From Candidatus Poribacteria bacterium (GTDB taxonomy: Bacteria > Poribacteria > WGA-4E > WGA-3G): a stretch of 64,000 bases of DNA. Location: assembly GCA_022827225.1 (NCBI GenBank), contig JAJDTJ010000129.1:186001-250000 (forward strand), read 5' to 3'. The notes beneath the pieces were generated by a model. That model was not told where the DNA came from. It was given only the letters and a program-made list of their open reading frames with translations, and did no database searches. Below are positions 24,824-32,603 of the stretch, piece by piece. Every line of letters starts with the position of its first letter. Within the stretch, counting starts at the first letter, position 1. The translations under genes and the position numbers were made by a program.

Positions 24824-25085
24824 CATCCCTCCCTGGAACCATGTCGTTATAAACGTCCATCTCTGGATCATCCCAACCCGCTCGAAGTCCCGCTTGAATG
24901 AGGATGTAGCGACGTTCTTCCTCAGTGAGCGGGCCGTCGTCGTAGTATACGCCTTTTCGCATCCGTTCAAACGTTTCTATAGGCACCACAACATATTCTG
25001 CGTCTGTTTCTGGATCCACTAACCGTACAGGCTCTTCCTGAGCGTCCTTGATCGCTTGTTGAATTTCTTTAGAAAGGGCAATCAT
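24804..25085 (-). CDS. Small antitoxin-like protein
   Basis: 93 residues from ATG 25085, which has GGAGG 7 bases upstream and overlaps the stop of the SnoaL-like gene as ATGA. The pattern PVRLVDPETDAEYVVVPIETFERM followed by an acidic helical tail ending DPEMDVYND resembles small proteins often encoded beside MazF/PemK-type toxins. No intact toxin is adjacent; the HAD gene follows instead. Function is not established. Confidence 0.5.
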   Translation of the reverse strand: MIALSKEIQQAIKDAQEEPVRLVDPETDAEYVVVPIETFERMRKGVYYDDGPLTEEERRYILIQAGLRAGWDDPEMDVYNDMVPGRDDESSTR

Positions 25086-25480
25086 AATTTGTCCTCCGTT
25101 GTTGATACACCGATTGAGGCGTGGATCTGCGCGAATTTCCACGACTCGCCAATCTTTTCTAAGACACCCGTCATCCGCATCACAAATTCCTCTGGCGTGC
25201 CTTGCCATTTGAGTTTCCAGACCTGTCGCGTGTAGAACCAAGCAGTATCCTCGCGTTCTTGTACATTGAGCGTAATAAACTTAATGCTGAAATCCTCAGT
25301 GCTTGCGACGTGGTTTCGGTAATACGTCGCGATGTCTGTGCTGCCTTCAACAACTTCGTCTGCATCGGTCCCGATCTTGACGTAGTGTGCGGCGGGTAGC
25401 ATCATCGCAATGAGGGTTTCAGCATCTCTGGCAACGAGTGCGTCGAAATATGACTTTACCGTATCAGCTGCATTCGGCAT
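25082..25480 (-). CDS. SnoaL/NTF2-like protein
   Basis: 132 residues from ATG 25480 (AGGA 7 bases upstream). The pattern SYFDALVARDAETLIAMM, YRNHVAST, FITLNVQERED.AWFYTRQVWKLKW and GVLEKIGESWKFAQIHAS is the cone-shaped alpha+beta NTF2/SnoaL fold used as small enzymes or binding proteins. It overlaps the CADD-like gene by 17 bases and the next gene by 4 bases, so translation is coupled. The ligand is unknown. Confidence 0.75.
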   Translation of the reverse strand: MPNAADTVKSYFDALVARDAETLIAMMLPAAHYVKIGTDADEVVEGSTDIATYYRNHVASTEDFSIKFITLNVQEREDTAWFYTRQVWKLKWQGTPEEFVMRMTGVLEKIGESWKFAQIHASIGVSTTEDKL

Positions 25481-26054
25481 CGTGAATTCCTGTGAGTGCG
25501 TTCCACAAGGCTGCACTCATCTGTTCACAGGCGTGCACGACAGCAGCATGAGACTCGGACGGTAAAGCACCGATGCGTTCCAACAGTTTTTCGGCTTCAT
25601 GCTCATTGTGGGAATGCGTTTCAAAATAGGGTTCCACCGTCTTCGGGAGTTGATAGAACGCTTGCAAACCTGCGAGTTTCGATTGCGAGGTTGCAGGTTG
25701 CTGTGCTTCAAAGGCATAGAGCGCACCGAGTGCGGTTACGGGTTCGGAGAAGAGTTCATCAGCTGTCTGAAGCAGTGTTTTCACCTGCGGGATCTCGGCT
25801 TCGGAGACAACAGTGTCGAGGCCACTGGCGAAATCAGCCCACATGTCAATGTGTTCCGTCTCTTCTGCTGCGATTTCTGCATCGTTGATTGTGTCCCAAC
25901 CGTTTGGTATCGTAGCGATAAAGGCACCGTATTCACGGGCATAAGCGCGCAGTGCTTCGACTGGCAATTCGCCAGTACTCCACGCTTGGTAAAATGGATG
26001 GTCGAGTAGGTTGTAATCTGCGATTTTATTGTCTAACGTCTGTTTGAAATCCAT
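25464..26054 (-). CDS. CADD-like heme-oxygenase-fold protein
   Basis: 196 residues, all-helical. The N terminus DYNLLDHPFYQAWSTGELPVEALRAYAREY matches CADD/PqqC-like proteins. Candidate dimetal ligands are the Glu/His of AAEETEHIDMW, Glu of YAFEAQQP and His/Glu of THSHNEHEAEKL. The chlamydial CADD protein makes p-aminobenzoate for folate using its own side chains; Tyr22 in HPFYQAW lies where a sacrificial Tyr is expected. It is first in a coupled operon with a strong promoter and a structured leader of about 110 bases. Confidence 0.7.
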   Translation of the reverse strand: MDFKQTLDNKIADYNLLDHPFYQAWSTGELPVEALRAYAREYGAFIATIPNGWDTINDAEIAAEETEHIDMWADFASGLDTVVSEAEIPQVKTLLQTADELFSEPVTALGALYAFEAQQPATSQSKLAGLQAFYQLPKTVEPYFETHSHNEHEAEKLLERIGALPSESHAAVVHACEQMSAALWNALTGIHDAECS

Positions 26055-26165
26055 TAAATTAGTTACCTCGTTTTTTTAGATAAAATAAATTCTACCGCAC
26101 GGCACTGTTCGTAAAAGCAAATTTTCGGTTTGCAACCGGCTCCGAAAAATGCCGTCCATAAACTC
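26055..26165 (-). promoter_or_regulatory. Structured 5' leader of the CADD operon
   Basis: Minus-strand leader of about 110 bases. ACGGCA pairs with TGCCGT at a distance, and inside it TTTTCGG pairs with CCGAAAA, with a CGGTT/AACCG stem at the tip. No known riboswitch class was recognised. Confidence 0.35.
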
Positions 26166-26171
26166 ATTTTT

Positions 26172-26201
26172 AGTATAGCATTTAGTTGATGTTAGTGTCA
26201 A
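26172..26201 (-). promoter_or_regulatory. Promoter of the CADD-SnoaL-HAD operon
   Basis: Minus-strand TTGACA (26201-26196), 18-base spacer, TATACT (26177-26172). This would drive the coupled genes from 26054 down to the MazE-tail gene. Confidence 0.75.
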
Positions 26202-26455
26202 GGAAAGGTTATTATTTTTGCAGGGTCATTCAATTTTAAGAAATTATTGGATTGGACATCTTTTTTTCGAGGATCCGGTGCGAAATGCTGCGAAAATTTC
26301 GGTGGGTTGCCATAATTGTATTCATGTTTTAAGTTATATATATATTAAGTGTTAGCACCTGTGAAACGGACAACACCAAAAATGGACAATTGCTACAAAA
26401 GAGCAACCTGCGTAAGTCCTAAGTGAGTGTTGCTTCTACGAGAAAGAAAAACCGT

Positions 26456-26483
26456 TTGAATAAAACAAAAAATTTGGTATAAT
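26456..26483 (+). promoter_or_regulatory. Promoter of the PhyH gene
   Basis: TTGAAT (26456-26461), 16-base spacer, TATAAT (26478-26483). Transcription would start at about 26490, one base before an in-frame ATG at 26491; the better start, ATG 26527, has GGAGG upstream. The remaining 200 bases to the left are A/T-rich with nothing else seen. Confidence 0.7.
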
Positions 26484-26526
26484 AGTAATAATGGAAGTGA
26501 ATGTCTTATTTGTTGGAGGCGTTGTT

Positions 26527-27270
26527 ATGACTGAAGAACAGAAATTTATCTTTGATCTCAAGGGTTACCTGTTAATTCCAGAAGTTTTGACGAGTTCGGA
26601 AATCTCGGTACTGAAAGCGCAGATTGAAACGATCCGCACCGATCCGGAATCTTTGCCGCCGCACGAACGGCGATTTCCAGGTGGGAGTGCCTCATTTTTA
26701 ATTGATCATCCTGTTGTGATTGATATTCTTCGCGAGATTCTCGGAGAGATTCGGATGGAGTCGAGTTGGTTCACCTATCGTCAAGCGGGAGACGGTGGGC
26801 CGCCTCCACACGGCGGTGTCCGGAACGTAAACCCGAACTTCAGTTATCAGTGTCATAGTGGGAAAATATACTCGGCACTGACGCGGGTTGTTTTTGAACT
26901 CAACGAAGTCAAAGCAGGTGAAGGCGGGACACTGTTTTTGCCGGGGAGTCATAAAGCGAATTTTGGCATTCCTGAAGCGCACCGCCAGACGGATTCGCCG
27001 CTCTTTGAAACGTATAGTTGTCCGCCGGGTTCTGTGGTTATCTTTACGGAAAACCTCTGTCATTCGGGAGTCGAGTGGACGAATCCGGATCGTCCTCGGA
27101 TCGCAGTCTTCAATTGCTACAATTTCGTCGGATGTCAATTCCATAGACCTTCAGTGCCGCAGCACATTATTGAAGGATTGCCGCCAGAAAAACAGGCGTA
27201 TTTTCGCGATGTTTGGGTTTGGCACCAAGGCGGTCCCGACAACGGTAGGAACCTGCGGTACGAAAGTTAG
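26527..27270 (+). CDS. Phytanoyl-CoA dioxygenase (PhyH) family protein
   Basis: 247 residues from ATG 26527 (GGAGGC 6 bases upstream); a leaderless start at 26491 would add 12 residues. It has the Fe(II)/2-oxoglutarate jelly-roll pattern: PPHGGVRNVNPN with His95, ALTRVVFELNEVKAGEGGTLFLPGSHK, PGSVVIFTENLCHSG with His179, and NPDRPRIAV with the Arg for 2-oxoglutarate. The usual HxD is HGG here (Gly97), so the metal site may be two-His. The substrate is unknown. Confidence 0.85.
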   Translation: MTEEQKFIFDLKGYLLIPEVLTSSEISVLKAQIETIRTDPESLPPHERRFPGGSASFLIDHPVVIDILREILGEIRMESSWFTYRQAGDGGPPPHGGVRNVNPNFSYQCHSGKIYSALTRVVFELNEVKAGEGGTLFLPGSHKANFGIPEAHRQTDSPLFETYSCPPGSVVIFTENLCHSGVEWTNPDRPRIAVFNCYNFVGCQFHRPSVPQHIIEGLPPEKQAYFRDVWVWHQGGPDNGRNLRYES

Positions 27271-27304
27271 TGTATCTTATGTGTACGAAGGAAGCATTTC
27301 GATA

Positions 27305-27682
27305 ATGCGAAGGCACGGCGCGAGTGGGATTCTAACCACACCGGCATCACGCGCGCGTCCTGGATTGAAAACGTCTTCTGCGTCGCTGATCCACGCTGCG
27401 AGGTCCGACGCGTCGCGAAGCGTTTCAAAGTGGCGATGGACAGTACTTGGTATGATGCTCAGCATCGTACCTATAGTCAACATTGTCCTGTTTGGTATCA
27501 GTGCCGTTGTTCTGAGTGCCTTAACACCGACGATTGACCTGTCCACGCCAGAACGACGAGAACGCTATTTCCAAAACCCTGCGCGCTACACGGTAGAATA
27601 CCGGCGTATTGCCAAACGATTACGGTGCCTGCGAACCTTCTATGGATGGCTGGCAGGGGTTATTATTTTCAATCTCTTTTGA
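27305..27682 (+). CDS. Small hypothetical membrane protein
   Basis: 125 residues from ATG 27305, with AAGGAAG about 12 bases upstream; the start is uncertain. The convincing part is the C-terminal 80 residues: a membrane helix LGMMLSIVPIVNIVLFGISA, a soluble segment STPERRERYFQNPARYTVEY, and a second helix FYGWLAGVIIFNLF. No family recognised. It sits between PhyH and the DUF202 gene, 20 bases before the latter, so probably co-transcribed. The antisense frame is also open but has no ribosome site. Confidence 0.45.
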   Translation: MRRHGASGILTTPASRARPGLKTSSASLIHAARSDASRSVSKWRWTVLGMMLSIVPIVNIVLFGISAVVLSALTPTIDLSTPERRERYFQNPARYTVEYRRIAKRLRCLRTFYGWLAGVIIFNLF

Positions 27683-27702
27683 ATAGAAAAGGTGAAAAAC
27701 GA

Positions 27703-28065
27703 ATGTCAGACGAACCGACACCTTATACGGGGGTAGAAGACCGACTCATCTTACGGGATCACCTTGCTGCAGACAGAACTATCCTTGCCAATGAGCGAAC
27801 TTTTCTGGCGTATATTCGTACGGCATTAACGCTGTTCGTTGCAGGTTTATCCTTTGTGCACTTCAAAGACATCTTTAGTACACAGGTTGCTATCTTTAGT
27901 TCGCATGTTGTTGAGGTCATCGGCATTATCTTTATTCTACTCGGTATCGCTACCTTTTTCGTTGGACTCGTGAGATACAGGCGTATGCGAGCACTCATTT
28001 GTAAAATCAAACAGGCAGAACTTAGAGAATTAGAGGAAAGAGAAATATCGTCAAGTACCCGCTGA
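27703..28065 (+). CDS. DUF202 (YidH-type) membrane protein
   Basis: 120 residues. It has the family signature RTILANERTFLAYIRTALTL followed by three membrane helices (to YRRMRALI). DUF202 proteins are small inner-membrane proteins of unknown function. AAGGTG lies upstream of the ATG. The last codons and the TGA stop fall inside the terminal hairpin of a TnpB-element relic (28051 onward), so the original C terminus was replaced when that element inserted. Confidence 0.85.
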   Translation: MSDEPTPYTGVEDRLILRDHLAADRTILANERTFLAYIRTALTLFVAGLSFVHFKDIFSTQVAIFSSHVVEVIGIIFILLGIATFFVGLVRYRRMRALICKIKQAELRELEEREISSSTR

Positions 28066-28340
28066 CTAAAGTCAGGAGCTTGTAACGAAGTTGCCCCGTC
28101 TTTCTCAGCAGTTTATGTTCCGCGGTCTTGGCCCGTAACTTTACCTGTATGCCACCGCACCCCTCAAGCAGGGGTTTAGAGAGATTGCTTCACGCTCTCG
28201 ATACAGAACCTCAGACACTTCCGACTTCGGAAGCAGAACGAGCGTTCTAACGTCTTCGAGTTACTTGGACACGGATATTATCAACGTGTCCCATAAGGTC
28301 GTCACTTCCGACTTACCTTTGAAAACATTCTAATATTTTT
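28051..28340 (-). mobile_element. Solo right end / omega-RNA-like relic of an IS200/IS605 element
   Basis: Read on the minus strand, the segment ends with CTCCTGACTTTAGTCAGCGG and TACTTGAC, the typical terminal hairpin and cleavage site of IS605-type tnpB elements. It is preceded by several stems: GGACACG/CGTGTCC, GAACG/CGTTC, CTTCCG/CGGAAG and ACCCC/GGGGT. This is the layout of an omega RNA. No tnpB coding sequence remains. It could be a non-autonomous element or a fossil. Confidence 0.6.
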
Positions 28341-28370
28341 TACATATTTTCTCAAGAAAAAACAAAAGGA

Positions 28371-28491
28371 GCGGGCATTCCTCCCAAGTTATAAGGTATA
28401 AGTTAAGAAAAGACTTGGCAGAAAAAATTGACTCTTAACTTATAACCTCTTAACCTACCACTTATAACTTTCAGCTTGGGTCTCCTGCCCG
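28371..28491. repeat. Palindromic TTATAAGT-rich element
   Basis: Outer arms GCGGGCA..CCCAAG and CTTGGG..TGCCCG are in inverse orientation, and inner words TTATAAG/CTTATAA also pair. The 121-base unit shares its inner words with the repeat at 130-290. It ends 7 bases before the ATG of the dehydrogenase and so replaces the normal leader. Confidence 0.6.
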
Positions 28492-28498
28492 AAGATTG

Positions 28499-29527
28499 AT
28501 GAAAATAAGAGAAGTCGTTGTAACCGATCAGAACCGAGTTGAACTGCAGACGAATGAGATGAGCACTCCGGTGCTTGCTGCCAATGAATTATTAATAGAC
28601 ACAGAATACACTTTCATTAGTAGTGGAACGGAACTCGCGAACTACACCGGCAGGGAGCCGAAAGTTTTTCAAGAGGGTTCGTGGTGTGCGTATCCGTGGC
28701 GTTCTGGTTATGCGAATGTCGGCATTGTGCGTGAAATCGGTTCAGGCGTTACCCGTGCGGCTGTCGGTGACCGAGTTTTTACTTATGGACGACACGCTTC
28801 AACGATTCGCTATTTGCAAGATCGGCTGGTCGCACCTGTTAGGGAAGCGGTAGATCCGGCAGTTGTCGCAGCATCACGAATGGCGGGGGTTGCGATGACA
28901 GCGATTGTTGTCGGCGACATCGGTACGAACCCGCGCGTTGTTGTTTTCGGGTTAGGACTTGTCGGGAATCTTGCATCGCAGATGTTTCAGATTCATGGTT
29001 GTCGCGTCATTGGCGTTGATCCGGTAGCAGAACGGCGGGAACTGGCGCAGCGATGCGGGATTGAAGCCACTGTCGGTGGGAACGCTGATGAGGCGCAAGC
29101 GCAGATTCAGGAGATCACGGGTGGCGAACTCGGCAATATTACTGTTGATGCTGTGGGACATAGTGGTGTCGTTATGCAGGCACTCCGTGCTACCGCTAAC
29201 TACGGGCAGATCATCATTCTTGGGTCGCCGCGTGTCTCGGTGCAGGGAGATTTGACTGAATTACTGTCGGACACGCATCTGCGCTGGATTACCATCCGTG
29301 GTGCGTTGGAATGGTGCGTGCCGATGTATCCAGATATCGGTAACCGAACTTCCCAGTGGAGTAAACAACAGACGATTTTTGACTGGATGGCACGCGGGCA
29401 GCTGCATGTTGAGCCCTTAATTTCGCATCGTCTCAAACCTGAACAGATCAAGCAAGCTTACGACGGTCTCCTGAATGAACCGAATGTGTATACAGGGGTT
29501 ATTCTGGATTGGACTGCTTCTGCCTAA
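28499..29527 (+). CDS. Zinc-type alcohol dehydrogenase-like (MDR) oxidoreductase
   Basis: 342 residues from ATG 28499, with no good ribosome site. It has the GroES-like N-terminal half (FISSGTELANYTG, SGYANVGIVREIGSGVTRAAVGDRVF) and the Rossmann half with VVVFGLGLVGN and GVDPVAERR. The four structural zinc Cys residues are absent. Similar proteins act on polyols or as enoyl reductases; the substrate is unknown. A distant relative lies at 60.7 kb. Confidence 0.85.
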   Translation: MKIREVVVTDQNRVELQTNEMSTPVLAANELLIDTEYTFISSGTELANYTGREPKVFQEGSWCAYPWRSGYANVGIVREIGSGVTRAAVGDRVFTYGRHASTIRYLQDRLVAPVREAVDPAVVAASRMAGVAMTAIVVGDIGTNPRVVVFGLGLVGNLASQMFQIHGCRVIGVDPVAERRELAQRCGIEATVGGNADEAQAQIQEITGGELGNITVDAVGHSGVVMQALRATANYGQIIILGSPRVSVQGDLTELLSDTHLRWITIRGALEWCVPMYPDIGNRTSQWSKQQTIFDWMARGQLHVEPLISHRLKPEQIKQAYDGLLNEPNVYTGVILDWTASA

Positions 29528-29551
29528 TTTGTATTAGGCAAAAAAAACATT

Positions 29552-30445
29552 ATGAAAAAAACAGACTTGTTTCAGAATTACATTGAATCTGAGTTGCCAC
29601 CGGGACTTAAGGCGCGGCTGGGAAAAAAGCAGGTGACAGACATCGCGTTTTCGCCAGACGGCACCCGGATCGCTGCCGGTGGTGATGGGCGTATCTGGAT
29701 ATATGACACCGCCAGTGGTTCACAATTTGCGATGCTTTCAGGCTATACGGAACGGGTGCGTGCGTTGGCGTTTGCACCGGATAACTCGCTGCTTGCGAGT
29801 GGAAGTGAAGATAACACGCTCCGATTGTGGGATACTGAGACGGCTCGCGAAGTGCTGACGCTTGCTGGGAATTCCAATCTGGTGCAGGCTTTGGCAGCTT
29901 CATCACCGGACGGGGTGCCGTTGCCTGGGTGGGATCCGCGTACGGAGCGGTTGCTTGCGACGCCTGCTGAGGCACCCGGACGCATTAGGAGTTTGGCGTT
30001 CTCGCCGGATGGCGCAACGCTTGCGAGTGGCAGCGGTGATGGCAAAATTCGGTTGTGGAAAGTTGAAACTGGGCAACTCTTGTCAACCTTCTCAGCGCAT
30101 GATGGACTTGTTTTGGCTCTGGCATTTTCTCCACGAGGTAAGTCGCTGGTAAGTGGTGGTTCGGATACACTCGTTCGATTGTGGGATATAGGCGATGAGC
30201 ATCTGATTTCGCTTTTTAGAGGACATACCGACTCGGTCAGTGCGCTGACATTTTCTGGCGATAGCGAATTGCTTGTGAGTGGTGGAAGAGACCGGCACAT
30301 TCAAGTATGGGATGTCGGGACAGGTGCCTTAATATCGTCGTTTCCGATACCGGAAGGAGCTGCCCAAGAGTTAGTGTTTTCGGGAGATGATACCAAACTG
30401 ATATGTATAACACACGGCGGCTTGCTTCTTATATGGGATCGATGA
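29552..30445 (+). CDS. WD40 repeat protein (single propeller)
   Basis: 297 residues with about seven WD40 blades, each ending in RLWDTETA, RLWKVETG, RLWDIGDE, QVWDVGTG, LLIWDR or similar, and opening with LAFSPDG. It has no signal peptide, so it is probably cytoplasmic. It fits one closed beta-propeller. It starts 24 bases after the dehydrogenase and is followed by a membrane-anchored WD40 gene, suggesting the two act together. Confidence 0.85.
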   Translation: MKKTDLFQNYIESELPPGLKARLGKKQVTDIAFSPDGTRIAAGGDGRIWIYDTASGSQFAMLSGYTERVRALAFAPDNSLLASGSEDNTLRLWDTETAREVLTLAGNSNLVQALAASSPDGVPLPGWDPRTERLLATPAEAPGRIRSLAFSPDGATLASGSGDGKIRLWKVETGQLLSTFSAHDGLVLALAFSPRGKSLVSGGSDTLVRLWDIGDEHLISLFRGHTDSVSALTFSGDSELLVSGGRDRHIQVWDVGTGALISSFPIPEGAAQELVFSGDDTKLICITHGGLLLIWDR

Positions 30446-30470
30446 GTTTGTGGTGTTCGGGAGCAATAAG

Positions 30471-31742
30471 ATGCGAACGAGACAACGATTGCGCGAACAT
30501 ACCAGATGGCGTGCCGATGGTAGGATGCCTGGACAGCGCTTGAAAAAGAAAAGGTGGATCGCTGCATCTGTTATACTGGTGGCAGCATTCGATTGGTTTT
30601 TTATCGTCTTCGGAATAGAGGTTATTCTGCCGTGTGTCTTAAGGATGGAACCACCTTATCTACCGAAAAAATATGCGCAAGAGTACACCCATATTTCTGC
30701 CCTTAGAGGATATATCAGTGGACGTAATCCCGTCTTAACGTTTTCACCTGATAGCAAAACGATCGCCACGAGTCTACACCGAGAAGCTCGCCTATGGGAT
30801 GTGAAAACTGGAGAACACCTATTGACCCTTGAAACAGATATGAATCAAGTTAGGGCATTAGCGTTCCATTCAGACGGAAAAACTGTTGTAGGTGTAAGTG
30901 AACAAACAACGTCGACGAACAGTTACCAATTTATGGTGTGGGATATTAGTTCGCCGGATCTTAAGTCCGCAGAACCAAAACGACCCATGCGCCTTAGGAA
31001 AACGTGGACAGACGAGGACACCTTGGATCCACGAGCAAATACGTCGCAAGACACACGCACAGCATTCTCACAAGATCAGAGTAATGTTATTAGAATAGGG
31101 TATAGCGGTTCAATTTGGGAATTAGACCTTACGCATGACCGACTCGTATATCAGCAGGTCGTTGGTTTAAAGTCTTTGGAGCGTATGCAATCCGCGGCGT
31201 TTCATTTTACAACTACACCGACGGATAAAATCGGTACGCGCTGGAGTCGTGGAGCGCATTGTTATGTCCCGTTTCCATCCACAATTGTATTGAACAGACA
31301 AGGCACCCGCTCACTTTTGTTTTTCACCGCGCCCAAGCATTATGTTATGGCACTCATATTCTCCCCCGATGGAAAAACCCTTGTAAGTGGTGGATTCAGC
31401 CTTGAGGGTCAATTGTGGGATCAATTGTGGGATATTCCGATTGGAGAGATTCGATTGTGGGATGTTGGCACTCGCCGGCAGCGAGCATTTATACAGGCAC
31501 CTATGGGTAGGGTCAATAACTTAGCATTTTCACCAGATGGCAAAACACTCGTGAGTGGAATAAGTTGGCGGAACACAATTCTTATTTGGGATGTGTCAAA
31601 TCGTCGGCTGCTATCCGTACTTACTGGACATGAATCCGACATCACCGCTTTGGTATTCGCTCCCGATAGCATTACACTGGCAAGCGTTGACCGTAGCGGA
31701 GCTGTCCACCTATGGGACATAACTGGGAGAACAAAAAGATGA
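30471..31742 (+). CDS. Membrane-anchored WD40 repeat protein
   Basis: 423 residues from ATG 30471 (GGGAG 7 bases upstream). A basic N terminus is followed by one membrane helix (about 29-52), then a WD40 propeller in the periplasm with blades such as LTFSPDSKTIATS..ARLWDVKTG, MALIFSPDGKTLVSGG and LAFSPDGKTLVSG..ILIWDVSN. Several middle blades are degenerate. Its stop overlaps the next ATG (ATGA), so translation of the isomerase is coupled. Confidence 0.8.
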   Translation: MRTRQRLREHTRWRADGRMPGQRLKKKRWIAASVILVAAFDWFFIVFGIEVILPCVLRMEPPYLPKKYAQEYTHISALRGYISGRNPVLTFSPDSKTIATSLHREARLWDVKTGEHLLTLETDMNQVRALAFHSDGKTVVGVSEQTTSTNSYQFMVWDISSPDLKSAEPKRPMRLRKTWTDEDTLDPRANTSQDTRTAFSQDQSNVIRIGYSGSIWELDLTHDRLVYQQVVGLKSLERMQSAAFHFTTTPTDKIGTRWSRGAHCYVPFPSTIVLNRQGTRSLLFFTAPKHYVMALIFSPDGKTLVSGGFSLEGQLWDQLWDIPIGEIRLWDVGTRRQRAFIQAPMGRVNNLAFSPDGKTLVSGISWRNTILIWDVSNRRLLSVLTGHESDITALVFAPDSITLASVDRSGAVHLWDITGRTKR

Positions 31743-32560
31743 TTGGAATTTCTTATCACGCGGGTGGGATGAAAGACATTCCGCTACAAGAAGTTATTAC
31801 GATTCTTGCCGACACCGGCTACGATGCGATTGAAATGATGTGCGGTCCTGAAGCACATATCCCGTCCGGCGAAGTCACAGATGGCTTGCTCAAAGAAGTT
31901 AAAACGATGGTGTCCGACAGTGGATTAAAGGTGTCTGTCATCAATCCGTTTACTGGAAAGGGATTGTATCAACTCGCAGCGGAAGACCAACAGGCGGCTA
32001 TTGACCACTATTCCGTACTGCAAGATGTAGCAGTCGCACTGGGGGCGGGGGGTGTCAACTTCCTCACTGGCTACGGCGGTGATAAAGGCGACGCGTTCGC
32101 GTGGCGACTCCTCGTGGATGTGCTGAAGCCGATCTGTCGCCGTGCTGAGGAACTTGGCATCACAATGAACATCCACAATCACGAGGCAACGACGATTGAT
32201 GCGTCTGCAAAAGTTACGCTTCTGATTGAACACGTCGGATCTGACGCGCTGAGATCGCTCAATGACATCACTAATTTCTATCACCTCGGTGAGGATATCG
32301 CTGAAGTCACTGAAAGATTAGGACCGTTGACGACGCATTGCCATGTCAAAGGTGTGACAGGCATGTATCCGTATAGTACGTTTCTTATTCCGGGTGAGGA
32401 TGGAGATGCGTTGGATTTTCGGACATTTGCGGCGAGCTTAGGAAAAGTGGGGTATGATAGGTATATCTCGGTAGAAACGTTTCCGCACATGCGGATGGAG
32501 AAGGCACAGATTGCTTACGACATGATGGCGGGTACGTTAAACGAGTTGGGTTTGCGCTAA
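31739..32560 (+). CDS. Sugar phosphate isomerase/epimerase-like TIM barrel
   Basis: 273 residues from ATG 31739, which overlaps the WD40 stop as ATGA and has GGGAG 9 bases upstream. Barrel features are GISYHAGGM, DTGYDAIEMMCGPEAH, GVNFLTGYGG, TMNIHNHEATT, LNDITNFYHLGE, THCHVKGVTG and YISVETFPH, with the Glu/Asp/His metal ligands of this fold. It ends 6 bases before a strong palindrome that separates it from the convergent PhyH gene. Confidence 0.82.
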   Translation: MIGISYHAGGMKDIPLQEVITILADTGYDAIEMMCGPEAHIPSGEVTDGLLKEVKTMVSDSGLKVSVINPFTGKGLYQLAAEDQQAAIDHYSVLQDVAVALGAGGVNFLTGYGGDKGDAFAWRLLVDVLKPICRRAEELGITMNIHNHEATTIDASAKVTLLIEHVGSDALRSLNDITNFYHLGEDIAEVTERLGPLTTHCHVKGVTGMYPYSTFLIPGEDGDALDFRTFAASLGKVGYDRYISVETFPHMRMEKAQIAYDMMAGTLNELGLR

Positions 32561-32565
32561 GCGTG

Positions 32566-32592
32566 GTAGGCGCGGTCCCTAACCGCGCCTAC
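32566..32592. terminator. Palindrome between convergent genes
   Basis: GTAGGCGCGGT and ACCGCGCCTAC form a perfect 11-base stem over a 5-base loop. The position between two convergent stops suits a bidirectional terminator, although no T-run follows. It belongs to the same palindrome family as those at 13.15 and 60.6 kb. Confidence 0.55.
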
Positions 32593-32603
32593 AAGATCAT
32601 AAA

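Noticed and set aside
27295..27370. Possible tRNA because of a GGTTAGAATCCC-like stretch on the minus strand
   Set aside because: No acceptor stem or anticodon arm could be folded around it.
27277..27546. 89-codon minus-strand frame between PhyH and DUF202
   Set aside because: It has no ribosome site, and the plus strand offers a better protein with two membrane helices in operon order.
29743..30300. 185-codon minus-strand frame
   Set aside because: Antisense of the WD40 gene at 29552; no motifs or ribosome site.
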